NCBI RefSeq assembly: GCF_022012415.1
Contig: NZ_JAKLTR010000012.1
Location: forward strand, 178,118 to 242,117
Origin: Terrimonas ginsenosidimutans
GTDB taxonomy: Bacteria; Bacteroidota; Bacteroidia; Chitinophagales; Chitinophagaceae
Direction: 5' to 3'
DNA: 64,000 bases
Shown here: piece after piece, positions 40,613 to 50,827 of the stretch
Layout: the number at the start of each line of letters is the position of its first letter
Position numbering within the stretch: the first letter of the stretch is position 1
Notes under the pieces: model-generated
What the model was told of the DNA's origin: nothing
Databases searched by the model: none
What the model saw: the letters and a program-made list of their open reading frames with translations, nothing else
Made by a program: the position numbers and the translations under genes

Positions 40613-43009
40613 CTACAGTTTCACTTTTACCTGTTTCCCCGCATAATTAACGTTCGAGGTTTTACCAGCCTGCTGCTGCACTAAGGTCACATTGAATTTT
40701 CTGTTGGAAAGCATTCCCGGAAATGCGCCCGCCCTGTCCGCAATCGTCAATATCTTTTTCTTATCATCCCAGCGGAAAGTGATGGTTGAGAAGACCCCTT
40801 TCTCATAGTTGTAATTATCGTTCTCGTCTTCATACAATACAAACTCACCGTCTGCGCCGGGATATACACGGATCTCTAACTCATCCCATTTCTTTTCAGT
40901 GGCATACTGAACGGAAGGCCCCGCAGGAAGAATTGAACCAGCTTTTACAAAAACAGGGATGATATCGATCGGCGTTTCCTTCTTCACCCACTGTCCTCCG
41001 TTGTTTGGCTCACTGGTCCAGAAATCAAACCACTTGCTGCCGGCTGGCAGGTAGGCATCTCTTGTTCTGACCGTACTGAAATCTTCCGCCATAGTTGTAT
41101 CCTTTCCTGCGATAACCTTCTTTACATACATCGGTTTCACTACAGGGCAAACCAGTAACGATTTTCCAAACATGAACTGATCGCTGATCGGAAGAACATT
41201 CTTATCCGAAGGAAAGTCCATCATCAGTGCACGCATCATGCTCGATTGATTGGCCGTTACCTGGTAAGAGGTGGAGTAGATATAAGGCAGCAAAGTATAC
41301 CGAAGCCGGATGAACTTTTCTATAGCATCATAGACCTTGTCTCCTTTCTTACCAAACTGATAGATCTCTCGCGGCGCATCTGCACCATGGGAACGCATCA
41401 TGGGGTTAAATGCACCGAATTCCAACCAGCGCGTATACAACTCACGATATTCCGGATCATCCAGTTTTCTCCTGAAATTCCAAAGAAAGAATCCTCCGAT
41501 ATCACTGTTCCAATGCGGAATGCCTGTCAATGAAAAATTCAATCCTGCAATGACCTGGTTATGCAAAGCATCCCAGGAAGACACGACATCACCCGACCAT
41601 GTATTGGCACCATAACGCTGTTGACCTGCAAAGGCCGAACGCGTCAAGATGAAGACACGTTTGCTGTTATCAACCTTTCTTTGATTCTGATAAACACCAC
41701 CAACCGTCATCAACGGATAAGCATTGCGGACGCGACGGAAAGAACCGAGAAACGTTTTTGTATTGAGATCAGCATCCGTCGCATTGAAATGATCCGGCTC
41801 AGAGGAATCCATCCACCAGCCATCTATACCGATCGAATGCATATTCTTCAGGTATTTCCAATAGATATCACGCGCTGCCGGGTTGTATGCATCATACACC
41901 CGTACACCAGAGGGATAGTTCGGGTTGGGTGGCCATTTCTCAGAACCCGATTCGGGCCATGTTTTGAAATTGAACAACGCATTGATCTTCTCGAGTTCTT
42001 TATACTGTAATGTTTGCGGCCCGAAGCTCGACCAGATCGAAATGATCATGTGAGCATTTAACCGGCGAACATCTTCCACCATTTTTTTGGGATCAGGAAA
42101 GTCCACATTCAGAAAATCCATTGCATTCCAGAGATAGTTGTTCCCCCAATACTGCCAGTCCTGTATCACACCATCCAACGGCACATTCAGCTGCCTGTAC
42201 TTTCGCACTACGTCAACCAATTCGGCCTGGCTCTTATAACGCTCCCTGCTTTGCCAGAAACCATAAGTCCATAGCGGGAACATAGGAGCCTGACCAGTGA
42301 GGCTGCGCATCTGTGCGATCACGCCGTCTGCATTACCGCCGTACATAAAGTAATAGTCGACGCAATCACCCACTTGTGAACTGAATGAAGTTGCGGCTGT
42401 ATTATCTTCAAATATTGTAGGAGAATAATTATCCCAGAAAAGGCCGTATCCTTTTACTGATTGAAAGAAGGGTACATAGTCGTCTGTATTACCCTGCACC
42501 ATATTCATCTTCAGGTTACGCTGGATCATCTTGCCACGCTGTTGTGAACCGAGGCCATAGATCGCTTCCTCCGGATCCAGCTCAAAAGCCTGTTTGATCG
42601 CATAAGAACTTACGCCCGCATCATTGAATGGCTCAAACGATGTACTTCCGGCTTTCTCTTTCAGCAAAGGAGTTTTGCTTTTCTGACCGAGAAAACTGAC
42701 CTGCCCGTCACTCAAATTAACAGCAACGTTCACCTGACCACTGCTAACGGTTACTGTTCCTGCTGAACGCTTCAGGGAAACATTCACCTTTACCGGCGTT
42801 GCAATCACCGACAAACTTTTCGGATCCGTTTCTTTCCCTGCAGGATATTTCAATACACGAACAGTCGATGCGTTATAAAATTGCAGTTCAACAGTTGTTG
42901 TGTTCAAGGCCAGCTTTACTCCACGTTCTGTTTGCTGAACGTCCTGTGCAATACACTGCAGCATGATTACCATAAAAAATACGGTGAAAACATGTTTGCT
43001 GAATTTCAT
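40613..43009 (-). CDS. Glycoside hydrolase family 31 (alpha-xylosidase/alpha-glucosidase type)
   Basis: A 798-residue secreted enzyme with a signal peptide (KFSKHVFTVFFMVIMLQCIAQ). An N-terminal beta domain (about 30-230) is followed by the (beta/alpha)8 barrel with MFPLWTYGFWQSRERYKSQA, the nucleophile Asp 401 in GWWMDSSEPD and the acid/base region NTWSGDVVSSW, then C-terminal beta domains. The open frame reaches 43081, but family homology and the signal peptide start at 43009. It is the last of four cotranscribed hydrolase genes. WWMDxxEP enzymes act on alpha-xylosides or alpha-glucosides; which one is not settled by the sequence. Confidence 0.92.
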   Translation of the reverse strand: MKFSKHVFTVFFMVIMLQCIAQDVQQTERGVKLALNTTTVELQFYNASTVRVLKYPAGKETDPKSLSVIATPVKVNVSLKRSAGTVTVSSGQVNVAVNLSDGQVSFLGQKSKTPLLKEKAGSTSFEPFNDAGVSSYAIKQAFELDPEEAIYGLGSQQRGKMIQRNLKMNMVQGNTDDYVPFFQSVKGYGLFWDNYSPTIFEDNTAATSFSSQVGDCVDYYFMYGGNADGVIAQMRSLTGQAPMFPLWTYGFWQSRERYKSQAELVDVVRKYRQLNVPLDGVIQDWQYWGNNYLWNAMDFLNVDFPDPKKMVEDVRRLNAHMIISIWSSFGPQTLQYKELEKINALFNFKTWPESGSEKWPPNPNYPSGVRVYDAYNPAARDIYWKYLKNMHSIGIDGWWMDSSEPDHFNATDADLNTKTFLGSFRRVRNAYPLMTVGGVYQNQRKVDNSKRVFILTRSAFAGQQRYGANTWSGDVVSSWDALHNQVIAGLNFSLTGIPHWNSDIGGFFLWNFRRKLDDPEYRELYTRWLEFGAFNPMMRSHGADAPREIYQFGKKGDKVYDAIEKFIRLRYTLLPYIYSTSYQVTANQSSMMRALMMDFPSDKNVLPISDQFMFGKSLLVCPVVKPMYVKKVIAGKDTTMAEDFSTVRTRDAYLPAGSKWFDFWTSEPNNGGQWVKKETPIDIIPVFVKAGSILPAGPSVQYATEKKWDELEIRVYPGADGEFVLYEDENDNYNYEKGVFSTITFRWDDKKKILTIADRAGAFPGMLSNRKFNVTLVQQQAGKTSNVNYAGKQVKVKL

Positions 43010-43081
43010 TACTATCATTCGCATTCGTTTTTTGTTTCTTAAGAATATCCGCCGATAGCGGTATAGGCAGAGCCGGCCCAC

Positions 43082-45703
43082 CTATTCATTGCCCAATAAA
43101 ATACCTGTTTTCTTACCCGTATAAGTGATTGTTTTCAGGGACCGGCTTTCCCCCACGCCATAACCATTTGTGTGATCTGCGGGCACGAGCTTAAAAACAT
43201 ACTGTTTGCTGGTGGTCATATATTTTCCTTCCTGCGCCCCAATCGTTAGTGTATTCAACTTGTCATTCCAGGAAAAAGGGATCGCCTGGTAGTTACCTTT
43301 CTCATAATTATAATTATCACCTTCATCATTGTACAGGGTAAATTGGCCATCAGCACCGCGATAGATCCTGATCTCCAAAGTATCCGTTTTCTTCTCTCCA
43401 GTATATTGCATAAATGGCCCCATAGGAACAATAGATCCGGCTTTTACGAGCAATGGTAGCCGGTCCTGCGGAGCATTGACAGCAACGCTTTGTCCACCGT
43501 TGAAATGCTGCCCCGACCAGAAGTCATACCACCCACCTGCAGTGACGGGGAGATACACCGGCCAGTCTTTTACTCCCGGCGAAGTGACCGGTGCCACAAG
43601 AAAAGCTTTACCAAACATATACTGGTAGGCTTGTGAGATCGCAGCCGTATCATTTTTAAAATCCATCACCATCGGGCGCATCATCGTTGAGCCTTTGCTG
43701 GAGATCTGCCATCCTTCGGAATAAATGTACGGCATTAAACGGTAACGAAGATCAAGCATGGCACGCATGCCATTCATCACCGTATCACCATATTTCCACG
43801 GCTCCGTCTCGGTCTGATACCCATGCATGCGGAAGATGGTATTAAAAGCACCCCATTGAAACCAACGCAATAAAATATCGTGATATTTTGGATCCGTGTA
43901 TTGCGTTCTGCCCGGCCGGAAGAATCCGCCGATATCGGTTGTCCAGTAAGGCATACCGGTCAGCGAAAAATTCAGTCCTGCCACGATCTGTCTCTTATAC
44001 GCATCCCAATCCCAACCAATATCGCCAGACCAGTTGATCGTCCCGAAACGTTGTTGTCCCGGAAAAGCCGAACGCGTCAATGTCACAACTCTTTTATTCG
44101 GATCAGTCATACGCTGACCATCATACACTGCTTTACTGACGAAGAAGGGATAGACCAAACGGTAAAATTCACCGGGACCAAAAAAAGTTTGCTTTCCTTT
44201 CAACGCATCATTCTCGGGCTCGGTTGCATCCATCCACCAGGAGTCTACACCATAAGCAAACAGGTTTTTATTTAATGCATTCCAATGCGTTTGCTGCGTT
44301 TGCGGGTTAAAAATATCTATCCAAGGGCTGTTCGGGATGTACAGGTTCTTATCAAGATAATCTTTCGCGACCTCAGATTTCTTATCAAGATTCTCCCAAA
44401 CAGAGATAGAGAACTTTGCATTAAGATCGTGTAATTGCCGTATGAATTTTTCCGGTTCAGGATAGTTCGCTTCATCAAACTTAGGAACACCCCAACCATA
44501 TTTCCCCCAGTATTGCCAATCCTGCACGATCACATCAACAGGAAGTTTACGCTTGCGGAATTCCTGCACCGTTTCCACCAGATGTTTACCTGATGTATAA
44601 CGTTCACGGCATTGCCAGAATCCATACGCCCAAAGTGGTAACATCGGTACATTGCCGGTGAGATTGCGGTAACCCGCGATCACTTCATCAGCACCATTGC
44701 CCTGGAGAACGATATAGTCGAGCGATTTTGCATTTGGTGACCGGAACGTGGTTACATCTTCCGTCATCTTCCAGGAGAGCGAAGGGCGATTATTGCCCTG
44801 GCACACCACCTGCACTTTATGCCGTCCTGCTTTCAACCGTATATTTTTACTGGCGGCAGGTGGCAGCCATTGATTTGACTGATCGATCAGGGGCACGCCA
44901 TCAATCACTACCAGGTGCCGGCTATCCATTCCGCCGAGATCAAGCATGATGGTATAGGCACCATCTTTCGGCATATTAAATTCACCAGAATACAACGCCT
45001 GGCGGCGAAATACTTTCTGAGTCCCCGCTGTGGTCGTCACTTCCAATTCTCCGCCACCGGCCGCTGAAGTATCCGTCTTTATTAGCGTGATGCGATTGTC
45101 AGCAGGATTAAAATCAGTGATCCCATACTGATGCCACAAGATGCCATATCCTTTGCTTGAATAAAGGAACGGGATCGCAATCTGTGAATTCACCTGTATC
45201 AGTTGACGCGTGATATTTTTCAAATTATAATGACCATCCTGGAACTGCCCTAATCCAAACAGGTATTCATCAGCAGGTGATTCGAATTGTTGTTCTGCAA
45301 TAAAACAGGATTGTCCCGCAACCGTGTCCGGTTGCAACCTGCGGCCTCCGGCTTTTTCGCGAAGAAAGGTTTTACCTGCCGCGTCTTTGTATTCAATACT
45401 GCCGGTTTGTTTATCAAAATACACTGATACAAACCTTGTGCTTAACCGGAGCTTTTGTCCCTCCGCTGATACTTTGAACGCTATATTTTTCTGCAGCGCA
45501 TTCAGCACAAATTGTTGCTCTTCTTTCACACCATTTTTTTCCCACTGTACCCTGATCGCTCTGTCTGCCAGTGGATGGATATTCAGTACTCCTTCCCCCA
45601 GACGAATTGAAAGCCGATCCCGTTTCACTTCATGGCCGCGATAGACCTGCGCTGACACAAAACACGGCAGAATGAATAAACAAAAAATAAATAATGATCT
45701 CAT
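43082..45703 (-). CDS. Glycoside hydrolase family 31 with inserted PA14 domain
   Basis: An 873-residue secreted enzyme (signal peptide SLFIFCLFILPCFVSAQ). An N-terminal beta domain is interrupted by a PA14-like insert at about residues 225-335 (YSGEFNMPKDGAYTIMLDLG, IRLKAGRHKVQVVCQGNNRP). Then come the barrel with MLPLWAYGFWQCRERY, the nucleophile Asp 492 in SWWMDATEPE and TINWSGDIGWDWDAYKR. The PA14 insertion resembles that of Bacteroides GH31 alpha-xylosidases that trim xyloglucan side chains. It lies 25 bp upstream-adjacent to GH97 and 72 bp before the other GH31 gene. Confidence 0.92.
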   Translation of the reverse strand: MRSLFIFCLFILPCFVSAQVYRGHEVKRDRLSIRLGEGVLNIHPLADRAIRVQWEKNGVKEEQQFVLNALQKNIAFKVSAEGQKLRLSTRFVSVYFDKQTGSIEYKDAAGKTFLREKAGGRRLQPDTVAGQSCFIAEQQFESPADEYLFGLGQFQDGHYNLKNITRQLIQVNSQIAIPFLYSSKGYGILWHQYGITDFNPADNRITLIKTDTSAAGGGELEVTTTAGTQKVFRRQALYSGEFNMPKDGAYTIMLDLGGMDSRHLVVIDGVPLIDQSNQWLPPAASKNIRLKAGRHKVQVVCQGNNRPSLSWKMTEDVTTFRSPNAKSLDYIVLQGNGADEVIAGYRNLTGNVPMLPLWAYGFWQCRERYTSGKHLVETVQEFRKRKLPVDVIVQDWQYWGKYGWGVPKFDEANYPEPEKFIRQLHDLNAKFSISVWENLDKKSEVAKDYLDKNLYIPNSPWIDIFNPQTQQTHWNALNKNLFAYGVDSWWMDATEPENDALKGKQTFFGPGEFYRLVYPFFVSKAVYDGQRMTDPNKRVVTLTRSAFPGQQRFGTINWSGDIGWDWDAYKRQIVAGLNFSLTGMPYWTTDIGGFFRPGRTQYTDPKYHDILLRWFQWGAFNTIFRMHGYQTETEPWKYGDTVMNGMRAMLDLRYRLMPYIYSEGWQISSKGSTMMRPMVMDFKNDTAAISQAYQYMFGKAFLVAPVTSPGVKDWPVYLPVTAGGWYDFWSGQHFNGGQSVAVNAPQDRLPLLVKAGSIVPMGPFMQYTGEKKTDTLEIRIYRGADGQFTLYNDEGDNYNYEKGNYQAIPFSWNDKLNTLTIGAQEGKYMTTSKQYVFKLVPADHTNGYGVGESRSLKTITYTGKKTGILLGNE

Positions 45704-45728
45704 CTTGTTGTACCAGGTTTATAATTTC

Positions 45729-47672
45729 CTATTGAACAGGTTTGAAGGATGCTGCGAAGCCGCCGCGACGCAAGAGACGCACATCAACGGAATCCGATCG
45801 CTGCACCATGCGATAAGATGGCAACAACTCTTTATCATGTTTGCCATCTGCGATCAGTATCATTTTATACTTCACTCCTTCCTGTAAAAAATCAAGTTTG
45901 ATGGTCTTTTTCTTTTCACGGTTCTGGCCATTGATGGATCCTACGTACCAGTTATCGCCCTTCCGGCGCGCCATAGAGATCTCCTGGCCGGGATAACCAT
46001 CCAGCAGTTTAATATCATCCCAGGCATTGGGCACATCACGCAGAAAAGTTCTTGCCGCATCCGGCAATGAATAATAACCATCGGGACGATCAGCAAGGTG
46101 CTGCAGTCCCGATTCGAATAATACACTCAGGGCAAGTTCATGTCCATACGAGGTAATATGCGGATGTTGTGAATTGGTGAATGTTACCGGTGTATAATCC
46201 ATCGCCCCCACTACATTCCTGGTGAAGGGAAGAATGGTATTGTGTGAAGGGGCAGCATTCGTAAAGTCAGGAACATTGTTATACCATTCAGCTCCTCTCA
46301 CCGCTTCATACGTCATCAGGTTCGGATATGTTCTTGCCCATCCACGCGGTACAAGACAGCCGTGGAAATAAACCATGATCTCGAATTGCGCAGCATCGCG
46401 GACAATATCGAGATAATATTTGATCATATCCTGCTTCTCGCTTTCAAAGAAATCCACTTTGATCCCGTCCACACCAAGCTTTTTCAATTTTGCAAATTCT
46501 TCCACGCGATTCTCATGGGTCAGCATCCGATCCTTCGGCGTGGCATTGACCCATGTATGATTGCCCCCAGAGTTATACCACATAAGCGGTTTAACCCCTT
46601 TGGCATGAATATACCTGATTGCATCTTCAAGCTTTCCGCCATTGCCCATGGCATCCCATTCCCAGTCGAGCAAAGTATATGGCCAGCCCATCGCCGCAGC
46701 CAGGTCGGCAAACTCGCAAACCGTTTTAAAATCTTTTGTACCGTGATTGTCTGACCAGTAGTTCCAGGATACCAATCCCGGTCTGATCCACGCAGTATTC
46801 GTGATCCGTGATGGCGGCGACACATCATCCACCAGTGTGGATTCAACAATATCTGACAGGCTTCCGATATTGATCACACGCCAGGGCGACTTCCACGGCA
46901 AATTGATCGTGGGCGTTGACTCTCCCTGCCCTCTCCCATCTTTAGGGTTCGGAAAGCTTAATTTGTATTTCGATGAATCAGCCATATTGCTCAGCTTTGT
47001 TCCGCAGTAGGTTTCATCCAGGTCAGCTTCATGCAGTAAAAACCAACAGGTGCTGTCGGTCGATTTGAACAATGCCGGATAACACCACTCGCCCGGAGTA
47101 GCCTGTGCATTCTTCATTTCCGTATAATAACCTTCATTCGCGGGATTCCATTTCTCCAGCCATCTTGTTGTCTCGCGGCTGATGCTATAGCTTGTCAGTT
47201 CATCCTTCACCACGAAACTTCCCTGCTTATCAGGAAACTCATAGCGGAAAACAACCCCATCATTGTAAGCGGCTATGATAATATTGAGCTTTGCTTTTGA
47301 AGGATTTTCAAAGCTGGCTACCACCTGGTTGCCCGTATTGCTGTGAACGGATCTTTTTCCATGCACCGTCGTGTATTGTTCTTTCAGCAACGCCGGCTTG
47401 CCTGCTCTAATGAACTTTAACTGTTTGGAAAAATCCTGGTCATTGCGGATCAACCCGAGATCAATACGCGGAATAGCTGTTACTGCTGTATTATTATGCT
47501 GATAGGAAACTTTCAGGTACCACTCACCTGTATTGTTTTGCTGCTGGCATAGCAGTTCAGCTTTGATCCTTTTATCGGGCGATTGTATAGTGATGCTTTG
47601 TGAAAAGACCTTTCCACCGCTGATCAATTGCAGCAGAAGCACCAGGACCAACGACCGTATATATTTATTCAC
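45729..47672 (-). CDS. Glycoside hydrolase family 97
   Basis: A 647-residue secreted enzyme with a signal peptide (SLVLVLLLQLISGGKVFSQS). The N-terminal beta-sandwich (about 25-290) opens ITIQSPDKRIKAELLC, and the barrel has ARTWIRPGLVSW-like TAWIRPGLVSWNYWSDNHGT, KLGVDGIKVDFFESEKQDMI (candidate nucleophile Asp) and MTYEAVRGAEWYNN. Family 97 contains inverting alpha-glucosidases and retaining alpha-galactosidases; the GIKVDFF motif favours the retaining type, but this is not certain. It sits between the GH3 and GH31 genes in one operon. Confidence 0.92.
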   Translation of the reverse strand: MNKYIRSLVLVLLLQLISGGKVFSQSITIQSPDKRIKAELLCQQQNNTGEWYLKVSYQHNNTAVTAIPRIDLGLIRNDQDFSKQLKFIRAGKPALLKEQYTTVHGKRSVHSNTGNQVVASFENPSKAKLNIIIAAYNDGVVFRYEFPDKQGSFVVKDELTSYSISRETTRWLEKWNPANEGYYTEMKNAQATPGEWCYPALFKSTDSTCWFLLHEADLDETYCGTKLSNMADSSKYKLSFPNPKDGRGQGESTPTINLPWKSPWRVINIGSLSDIVESTLVDDVSPPSRITNTAWIRPGLVSWNYWSDNHGTKDFKTVCEFADLAAAMGWPYTLLDWEWDAMGNGGKLEDAIRYIHAKGVKPLMWYNSGGNHTWVNATPKDRMLTHENRVEEFAKLKKLGVDGIKVDFFESEKQDMIKYYLDIVRDAAQFEIMVYFHGCLVPRGWARTYPNLMTYEAVRGAEWYNNVPDFTNAAPSHNTILPFTRNVVGAMDYTPVTFTNSQHPHITSYGHELALSVLFESGLQHLADRPDGYYSLPDAARTFLRDVPNAWDDIKLLDGYPGQEISMARRKGDNWYVGSINGQNREKKKTIKLDFLQEGVKYKMILIADGKHDKELLPSYRMVQRSDSVDVRLLRRGGFAASFKPVQ

Positions 47673-47723
47673 TCAGCGGTGGTTTAATGATCAATTTTAT
47701 TTCACTATTTATAAACGAAGGAT

Positions 47724-50354
47724 CTACTGAACAGACACTGTCAGTTTACGCAGATCTTTATCCGCAGAACTCGTTCCGTATAAGATCTCATACTGTCCCG
47801 GTATTACTTTCATTTCAAGTTGTTGCTCACCATAAAATTCAAAGGAATTATACGGAAGAGACAACACGGCATTGGCCGACTTACCCGCCATCAACTCTAT
47901 CTTTTTAAATGCCCTCATTGTTTTCAGAGGGCCCTCTGTATCATTTGTTCTCCGGATATAAACCTGCAATACTTCCGTACCTGCGCGTTTGCCGTTGTTA
48001 CTGACCGGAACGGTCAGTGTAAGCTGATCATTTTGTTTGATGAATGATGAAGAGAGACGGCCTTCACCTATCGCAAATCTTGTGTAGCTCAATCCGTATC
48101 CAAAAGGGAAAAGCGCATCGTTCATGAAACGATAGGTCTTTCCTTTTAATGAATAATCTTCAAAATTGTCGGGCAGTTGTTTGGTGTTCCTGTAAAATGT
48201 AACAGGCAATTTACCTGATGGGTTATGATCACCGAAGAGTACATCTGCTACAGCCTGCCCGCCTGATTGCCCGCCATACCAGGCTTGCAATATCGCATCG
48301 CAGCTCTCTGTTTCTGGTGTCAATGCGATCGCGGAACCGGAACAGTTCACGAAGATCACTTTCTTACCCGCTGCTTTCAATGCTTTCAGGCAATTGCGCT
48401 GCACTTCGGGCAATTCGATATCTGTTCTGTCGCCACCTTTAAAACCCGGGAAAGACACAGGCATTTCTTCACCTTCCAGCAAGGTGGACAAGCCTCCGGC
48501 GTATACCACGACATCAATGCCTTTCAATTGATCGATCAGCAGGCCGAAATCGATCGGGTTCTCTTTACCAAAATCAATTTCAAGATTGGCCTGCCAGTTG
48601 TTCGACTGTGCGAAGCGGATCTCGATCTTGTATGTTTTACCGCGTTCAACTTTATAAGGGAATCGGGCTGGTACGGTTCTCCAGTTGGTATATTTTACAA
48701 GAGACTGGCCATTCACCAGTAATTCAAATTCACCGGTTGCGCCACCTTTGAAGACTACTTCTTCCGTTTCAGGTGCGGTAAATTCTGCTTCGTACAAAGC
48801 GGAGAAACCCTCGAGTTTCACACCCGAAGCAAATTCATGCTGGCCTGCCGTGGTCAGCTTCAAGGGTTCAGTTACCTGGACGGTGATCGCGGGCTGACCA
48901 CTTCTCTCTTTGTTGTTCCAGTAAGTTGCTTTGAAGCCTTTTTTGCCTTCGTGCAAAAGTTTGGAGAAATAAGTTTCCGTCACTTTGTTCTCCACAAGAT
49001 CTGTGGCTTTATTATAGAATACATTGCCGGGTTTAAGTTTGGACTGAATGCCTTTGAGGATGGTCACAGTGCTGACCGGCGTACCGTTATAGTTACCCCA
49101 CAGCATCGGTTCATTATCTGCATTGGGCCCGATCACAGCGATCTTCTTCGCGGATCTGCTCAGTGGAAGAAGATTATTGTTGTTCTGCAAAAGCGTCATG
49201 GACTGCCGCGCCATATCTAGTGCCAGTTGCTGATGTTTTTTACTGTTGATCACTGATGCCGGTGTAGCGGCCCATGGCACAATGCCATCGGGATCCATTT
49301 CACCGAGTTCAAAGCGCCCTATCAGTACACGCAGCAGGCTTTCATCGATCTTTTTTTCATTGATCAATCCTTTCTTCACTGCATCCGGAAGATTCGCATA
49401 CGCGTATCCTTCCCATACACATTCCACATCTGTTCCGGCGAGGACGCCTTTCGCAGCAGCGTGTGAAGGAGTGGACGATACTTTATGGCTGGTATAAAAA
49501 TCCGTGATCGCACCACAATCGGAGACAACCAGATGTTTAAAGCCCCATTGTTCGCGAAGGATATTTTGCAGCAGGCGGTTATTTGCACAGCAGGGTTCAT
49601 CATCCAGGCGCTGATAGGCGCACATCACCTGGCGTACATCAGCATCCTGCACCAGGGCCTTGAAAGCGGGCAGGTAGGTTTCCCAGAGATCGCGGGGTTT
49701 AACCGCATTCAGATTCAGTTCATGCCGGCTCCATTCCGGACCTGAATGCACGGCATAATGTTTCGCACAGGCGAGCAGCTTCCGGTATTTTGCGTTGGGT
49801 GGACCCTGCAGACCTTTGACTACGGATACACCCATGCGGGTGGTGAGATAGGGATCTTCGCCGTATGTCTCCTGCCCCCGCCCCCAGCGCGGGTCGCGGA
49901 AGATGTTGACATTGGGCGTCCAAACCGACAAGCTTAAAAACCGTTTATTCTCGCCACCATTGCGGATCGTTTCGTGATACCTGGCCCGCGTTTCATCGGA
50001 TACGGCGTCGAAGATGATCTGCACCAGTGAATCGTTGAACGAAGCCGCCATCCCTATCGGTTCGGGAAAAACAGTAACACCATTATTATTGGCCAGGCCG
50101 TGAAGCGCTTCACTCCACCAGTTGAATTTTTTAATACCCAGCCGCGGAATGGCGGGCGACTGGTCCTGCATCAGGAGTACTTTTTCCTGGAGGGTCATTC
50201 GCGAGATCAGATCTTTCGCGCGCGCTTCCGAAGTCAGTGCAGCATTACGAAAGGGAAGTTCCTGGGAAAATGACGCGTTACAGCAGAGCAGGTTTATGGC
50301 AATAAATACACAGAGATACCTGTATAACAGACTGCCCGGTATTTTCTTCATCAT
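47724..50354 (-). CDS. Glycoside hydrolase family 3 with PA14 domain
   Basis: An 876-residue secreted beta-glycosidase and first gene of the hydrolase operon. After the signal peptide (LYRYLCVFIAINLLCCNASF) comes the GH3 barrel with LMQDQSPAIPRLGIKKFNWW and the nucleophile Asp 279 in LVVSDCGAITDFYTSH. Next is a split GH3 C-terminal sandwich with an inserted PA14 domain (about 460-600, GFKATYWNNKERSGQPAITV), and a final Fn3-like domain (LTVPVSNNGKRAGTEVLQVY). Members are beta-glucosidases or beta-xylosidases. The upstream gap (50355-50698) contains a weak -7 box TACTTTAA (minus, 50379-50386) and TGCAATCGTTTTA (50470-50482), faintly LacI-like. Confidence 0.92.
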   Translation of the reverse strand: MMKKIPGSLLYRYLCVFIAINLLCCNASFSQELPFRNAALTSEARAKDLISRMTLQEKVLLMQDQSPAIPRLGIKKFNWWSEALHGLANNNGVTVFPEPIGMAASFNDSLVQIIFDAVSDETRARYHETIRNGGENKRFLSLSVWTPNVNIFRDPRWGRGQETYGEDPYLTTRMGVSVVKGLQGPPNAKYRKLLACAKHYAVHSGPEWSRHELNLNAVKPRDLWETYLPAFKALVQDADVRQVMCAYQRLDDEPCCANNRLLQNILREQWGFKHLVVSDCGAITDFYTSHKVSSTPSHAAAKGVLAGTDVECVWEGYAYANLPDAVKKGLINEKKIDESLLRVLIGRFELGEMDPDGIVPWAATPASVINSKKHQQLALDMARQSMTLLQNNNNLLPLSRSAKKIAVIGPNADNEPMLWGNYNGTPVSTVTILKGIQSKLKPGNVFYNKATDLVENKVTETYFSKLLHEGKKGFKATYWNNKERSGQPAITVQVTEPLKLTTAGQHEFASGVKLEGFSALYEAEFTAPETEEVVFKGGATGEFELLVNGQSLVKYTNWRTVPARFPYKVERGKTYKIEIRFAQSNNWQANLEIDFGKENPIDFGLLIDQLKGIDVVVYAGGLSTLLEGEEMPVSFPGFKGGDRTDIELPEVQRNCLKALKAAGKKVIFVNCSGSAIALTPETESCDAILQAWYGGQSGGQAVADVLFGDHNPSGKLPVTFYRNTKQLPDNFEDYSLKGKTYRFMNDALFPFGYGLSYTRFAIGEGRLSSSFIKQNDQLTLTVPVSNNGKRAGTEVLQVYIRRTNDTEGPLKTMRAFKKIELMAGKSANAVLSLPYNSFEFYGEQQLEMKVIPGQYEILYGTSSADKDLRKLTVSVQ

Positions 50355-50698
50355 ATTTAATTAGGCTGATGGATCAGGTTAAAGTAGCCAGGGAAAGAAT
50401 CGGTAAGAGAGACCGGGATGATCCGGCGCCAGTCAGGCACTGATCGGATTGGCTTGTTTGGAAACATAATGCAATCGTTTTAGCTCCGGTGGAAAGAATA
50501 ACCGGAAATACCCGATGAAAATAAGGCTATAGCGACGGCATACCTGATAATTTTGTCTAATCCTCTACAACAAATGTATAATTGAATAATTTCAGCATTG
50601 ATATTCAACCTAATATAATGAGGCCTTTTCCGACATTGGTCGCAATCGGTTGTGCTGGATGGAAGGGCGGCCCGCTCTTCGCGGATGGATCATGCAGA

Positions 50699-50813
50699 TA
50701 AGGTTCCCGCTGATTTGCGCAGATAGCGGCGCAGATACGCAGATATCTCTCTGTCATCCGCGACTGATCTGCGCATCTGCGTCTTGATCTGCGCTTGATC
50801 TGCGGGAACCTTA
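50699..50813. repeat. Family B palindromic repeat, copy 3
   Basis: TAAGGTTCCCGCTGATTTGC and the following GCAGAT units (50699-50744) pair with GATCTGCGCATCTGCGTCTT and the following units up to TGCGGGAACCTTA (50766-50813). Both arms are built of repeated GCAGAT/ATCTGC steps, giving a long imperfect hairpin with a 20-bp loop. It sits between the convergent ends of intergenic DNA before the HEAT-repeat gene. Confidence 0.88.
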
Positions 50814-50827
50814 CGATCTCCGAAACT

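Noticed and set aside
50470..50482. TGCAATCGTTTTA as a LacI-type operator
   Set aside because: Only one half resembles the family consensus and no LacI gene is in view; kept as a remark only.
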